Assembly (NCBI GenBank): GCA_030705745.1
Contig: JAUZPT010000170.1
Coordinates: 1 to 6,522, forward strand
Origin: Bacillota bacterium
Lineage (GTDB): Bacteria; Bacillota; Bacilli; Bacillales; Cytobacillaceae
Reading direction: 5' to 3'
Length of the DNA: 6,522 nt
Shown here: positions 5,047 through 6,522 of the stretch, in pieces
Position numbering within the stretch: the first letter of the stretch is position 1
Layout of the letters: each line of letters opens with the position of its first letter
Notes under the pieces: model-generated
The model's database searches: none
What the model was told of the DNA's origin: nothing
The model's input: the letters and a program-made list of their open reading frames with translations, nothing else
Translations under genes and position numbers: made by a program

Positions 5047-6444
5047 ATGATTGTAGAGCTTACGGCTCTCCATTGGATATATGTTGTATTTATTGCGCTT
5101 ATTGTCGGCTTTATGGTTATGAGACGAGATACCACGCTAGTGTGCATAGCAGGTATATTCCTGATAGCCATTACCGCTACAGGTTCCATAAGTGGCTCTG
5201 TCAGCAGTATTTTTAACAGTTTTACTTATGCTATCACCGAACTATTATCCACCATCCTCGTTATTTCCATTATTGTTGCCATGAGCAAAACGTTAACCTC
5301 AACAGGGATAAACGATGTCATGATTTCACCCTTTACAAAATTAATTCGCAATCCATCACTTGCATACTGGATCACTGGACTTTTAATGATGGTCATCTCC
5401 TGGTTCTTCTGGCCTTCACCCGCTGTCGCGCTACTCGGTGCCGTACTTCTTCCGGTTGCCATGAGGGCGGGCTTGCCAGCTCTCGGCGTCGCCATGGCCA
5501 TGAACCTCTTCGGACATGGGATTGCACTATCTGGCGACTTCATCATACAGGCAGCTCCAAAATTGACGGCAGATGCGGCCGGACTTCCTGTCAGTGACGT
5601 ATTGCACGCAAGCATCCCGCTTGTTTTCATTATGGGAACCGTGACAACCATAACGGCATTTTACTTTTTAAAAAGAGATATGAAGCGAGGTTTATTGACC
5701 TCTGATGTTGCAGCCATCGAAGCATCGACAGAAACGCAAGCACTTCAATCAAATTTGCTTACTAATGCTCAAAAACGCTTCTTTGCCTTTTTTGTGCCAT
5801 TGATGTTTGCAATCGATGTTGCTGCCATGTTTGTTCTCAAACTGCAGGGCGGCGATGCCACCGCTCTAATTGGCGGTACCTCCATTTTCATTCTGCTCGT
5901 AATTACGCTTGCAGCCCATAAAAGTAAAGGTCTAGAGGAAATAACTAATTACTTGATTGAAGGCTTCCAATTTGGCTTTAAAGTGTTTGGACCTGTCATT
6001 CCGATTGCTGCATTTTTCTATTTGGGAGATGCAGGATTTACGAAGATCATCGGTGATTTTCTTCCGAAAGGGTCACAAGGCATTGTCAATGATTTAGGGG
6101 TTGCTTTAGCAAATATTGTGCCGTTAAGCAAGGGCGTTGCCGCCGTAACCTTGACGGCGGTAGGAGCAATTACCGGATTGGATGGTTCAGGGTTCTCAGG
6201 AATCTCGCTTGCAGGTTCCATTGCCCATCTCTTTTCCATTTCCATTGGGAAAGGTGCTGCCACATTAACTGCTCTTGGCCAAATCTCCGCCATTTGGGTC
6301 GGTGGGGGCACGCTCATTCCGTGGGCTTTAATTCCCGCCGCCGCCATTTGCAACGTTGACCCATTTGAGCTTGCACGTAGGAATCTTCTACCCGTAACCA
6401 TCGGTCTTGTCGTAACCACCATAGCTGCGATGTTTATTATTTAA
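5047..6444 (+). CDS. Polytopic membrane transporter of unknown substrate (possibly YhfA-like, ion-transporter superfamily)
   Basis: The 465-residue protein is mostly hydrophobic, with about ten to twelve membrane segments. Clear ones lie near 8-25, 29-46, 64-80, 106-122, 124-140, 146-166, 189-208, 246-265, 272-290, 311-327, 346-375, 384-400, 408-436 and 447-465; some are re-entrant or half-helices. A basic, hydrophilic loop at about 209-245 separates two halves. Each half has a Gly/Ser-rich broken segment: AMNLFGHGIALSGDF (151-165) and AITGLDGSGFSGISLAGS (374-391). This arrangement recalls the inverted-repeat hairpins of the ion-transporter superfamily (CitMHS, GntP and DctM relatives), so an anion, organic acid or proton/sodium-coupled carrier is plausible. 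A relation to B. subtilis YhfA is a recollection I cannot verify. The ATG has AGGAGG seven bases upstream. It is on the same strand as hmoB but separated by a terminator and a 182-base gap, so it is probably its own transcription unit. No haem-binding motif is evident; a link to haem is not supported. Confidence 0.85.
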   Translation: MIVELTALHWIYVVFIALIVGFMVMRRDTTLVCIAGIFLIAITATGSISGSVSSIFNSFTYAITELLSTILVISIIVAMSKTLTSTGINDVMISPFTKLIRNPSLAYWITGLLMMVISWFFWPSPAVALLGAVLLPVAMRAGLPALGVAMAMNLFGHGIALSGDFIIQAAPKLTADAAGLPVSDVLHASIPLVFIMGTVTTITAFYFLKRDMKRGLLTSDVAAIEASTETQALQSNLLTNAQKRFFAFFVPLMFAIDVAAMFVLKLQGGDATALIGGTSIFILLVITLAAHKSKGLEEITNYLIEGFQFGFKVFGPVIPIAAFFYLGDAGFTKIIGDFLPKGSQGIVNDLGVALANIVPLSKGVAAVTLTAVGAITGLDGSGFSGISLAGSIAHLFSISIGKGAATLTALGQISAIWVGGGTLIPWALIPAAAICNVDPFELARRNLLPVTIGLVVTTIAAMFII

Positions 6445-6451
6445 TGAGAAA

Positions 6452-6472
6452 GAGCATGCGTTTTGCATGCTC
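6452..6472 (+). other. Stem-loop after the transporter gene, without U-tract
   Basis: GAGCATGC (6452-6459) and GCATGCTC (6465-6472) form a perfect 8-bp stem with a GTTTT loop, eight bases after the stop. No U-run follows, so it is not a terminator alone. It sits three bases before the terminator hairpin and may protect the transcript end. Confidence 0.5.
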
Positions 6473-6474
6473 AG

Positions 6475-6510
6475 ATTGTCGAGAATGGGGTATTTTCTCG
6501 ACAATTTTTT
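6475..6510 (+). terminator. Intrinsic terminator of the transporter gene
   Basis: ATTGTCGAGAA (6475-6485) and TTCTCGACAAT (6495-6505) form a perfect 11-bp stem with a 9-base loop, followed by six T's (6505-6510) and a further ATTTTC. This is a textbook intrinsic terminator and closes the window's rightward genes. Confidence 0.9.
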
Positions 6511-6522
6511 ATTTTCTAAGAA

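Noticed and set aside
5226..5651. 141-codon minus-strand open frame inside the transporter gene
   Set aside because: It is the antisense reading of the transporter gene; its Ala/Met/Pro-rich composition reflects the sense codons.
1..6522. CRISPR array, tRNA/rRNA, insertion sequence, attachment site or a novel multi-gene system
   Set aside because: I saw no regularly spaced direct repeats, no cloverleaf-like or rRNA sequence, no transposase or integrase, and all gene-sized frames are explained by core metabolism, a repressor and a transporter.

Overview
The window looks like a chromosomal stretch of a Bacillus-like (Bacillaceae, Firmicutes) genome. The evidence is strong AAGGTGG/AGGAGG-type ribosome binding sites, TTG and GTG starts next to ATG, moderate-to-low GC, U-tract terminators, and proteins that align by eye along their whole length with Bacillus subtilis HemE, HemH, HemY, YhgD and HmoB (YhgC). 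Genus and species cannot be fixed from this. 

Layout: (1) Positions 1-363, minus strand: the N-terminal two thirds or so of a TetR-family repressor (yhgD type) that runs off the left edge. It has its own extended -10 promoter and a 19-bp palindrome over the likely transcription start. (2) 476-4086, minus strand: the haem operon in the order hemE, hemH, hemY, ending in a perfect 12-bp hairpin that overlaps the hemY stop. (3) 4087-4354: a 268-bp divergent promoter region with a 16-bp palindrome placed exactly between a -35-like and a -10-like element facing right. (4) 4355-4864, plus strand: hmoB, a haem-degrading monooxygenase starting with TTG, followed by a good terminator. (5) 5047-6444, plus strand: a polytopic membrane transporter of unknown substrate. 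Its leader can fold so that the ribosome binding site is paired, and the gene is closed by two hairpins, the second a strong terminator at the right edge.

How the genes fit: HemE makes coproporphyrinogen III, HemY oxidises it to coproporphyrin III and HemH inserts iron to give coprohaem III. These are the middle steps of the coproporphyrin-dependent route of Gram-positive bacteria, whose last enzyme (HemQ/ChdC) is not in the window. HmoB, transcribed divergently, opens the haem ring and releases iron, so synthesis and breakdown share one control region. In B. subtilis, to my recollection, pbpF lies between hmoB and hemE; here nothing does. The region is mostly core metabolism. I see no mobile element, CRISPR array, RNA gene or novel multi-gene system. 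The items most worth a second look are regulatory: the operator-like palindromes at 402-420 and 4256-4271, the transporter leader at 4966-5043, and the start codons of hemY and hmoB.
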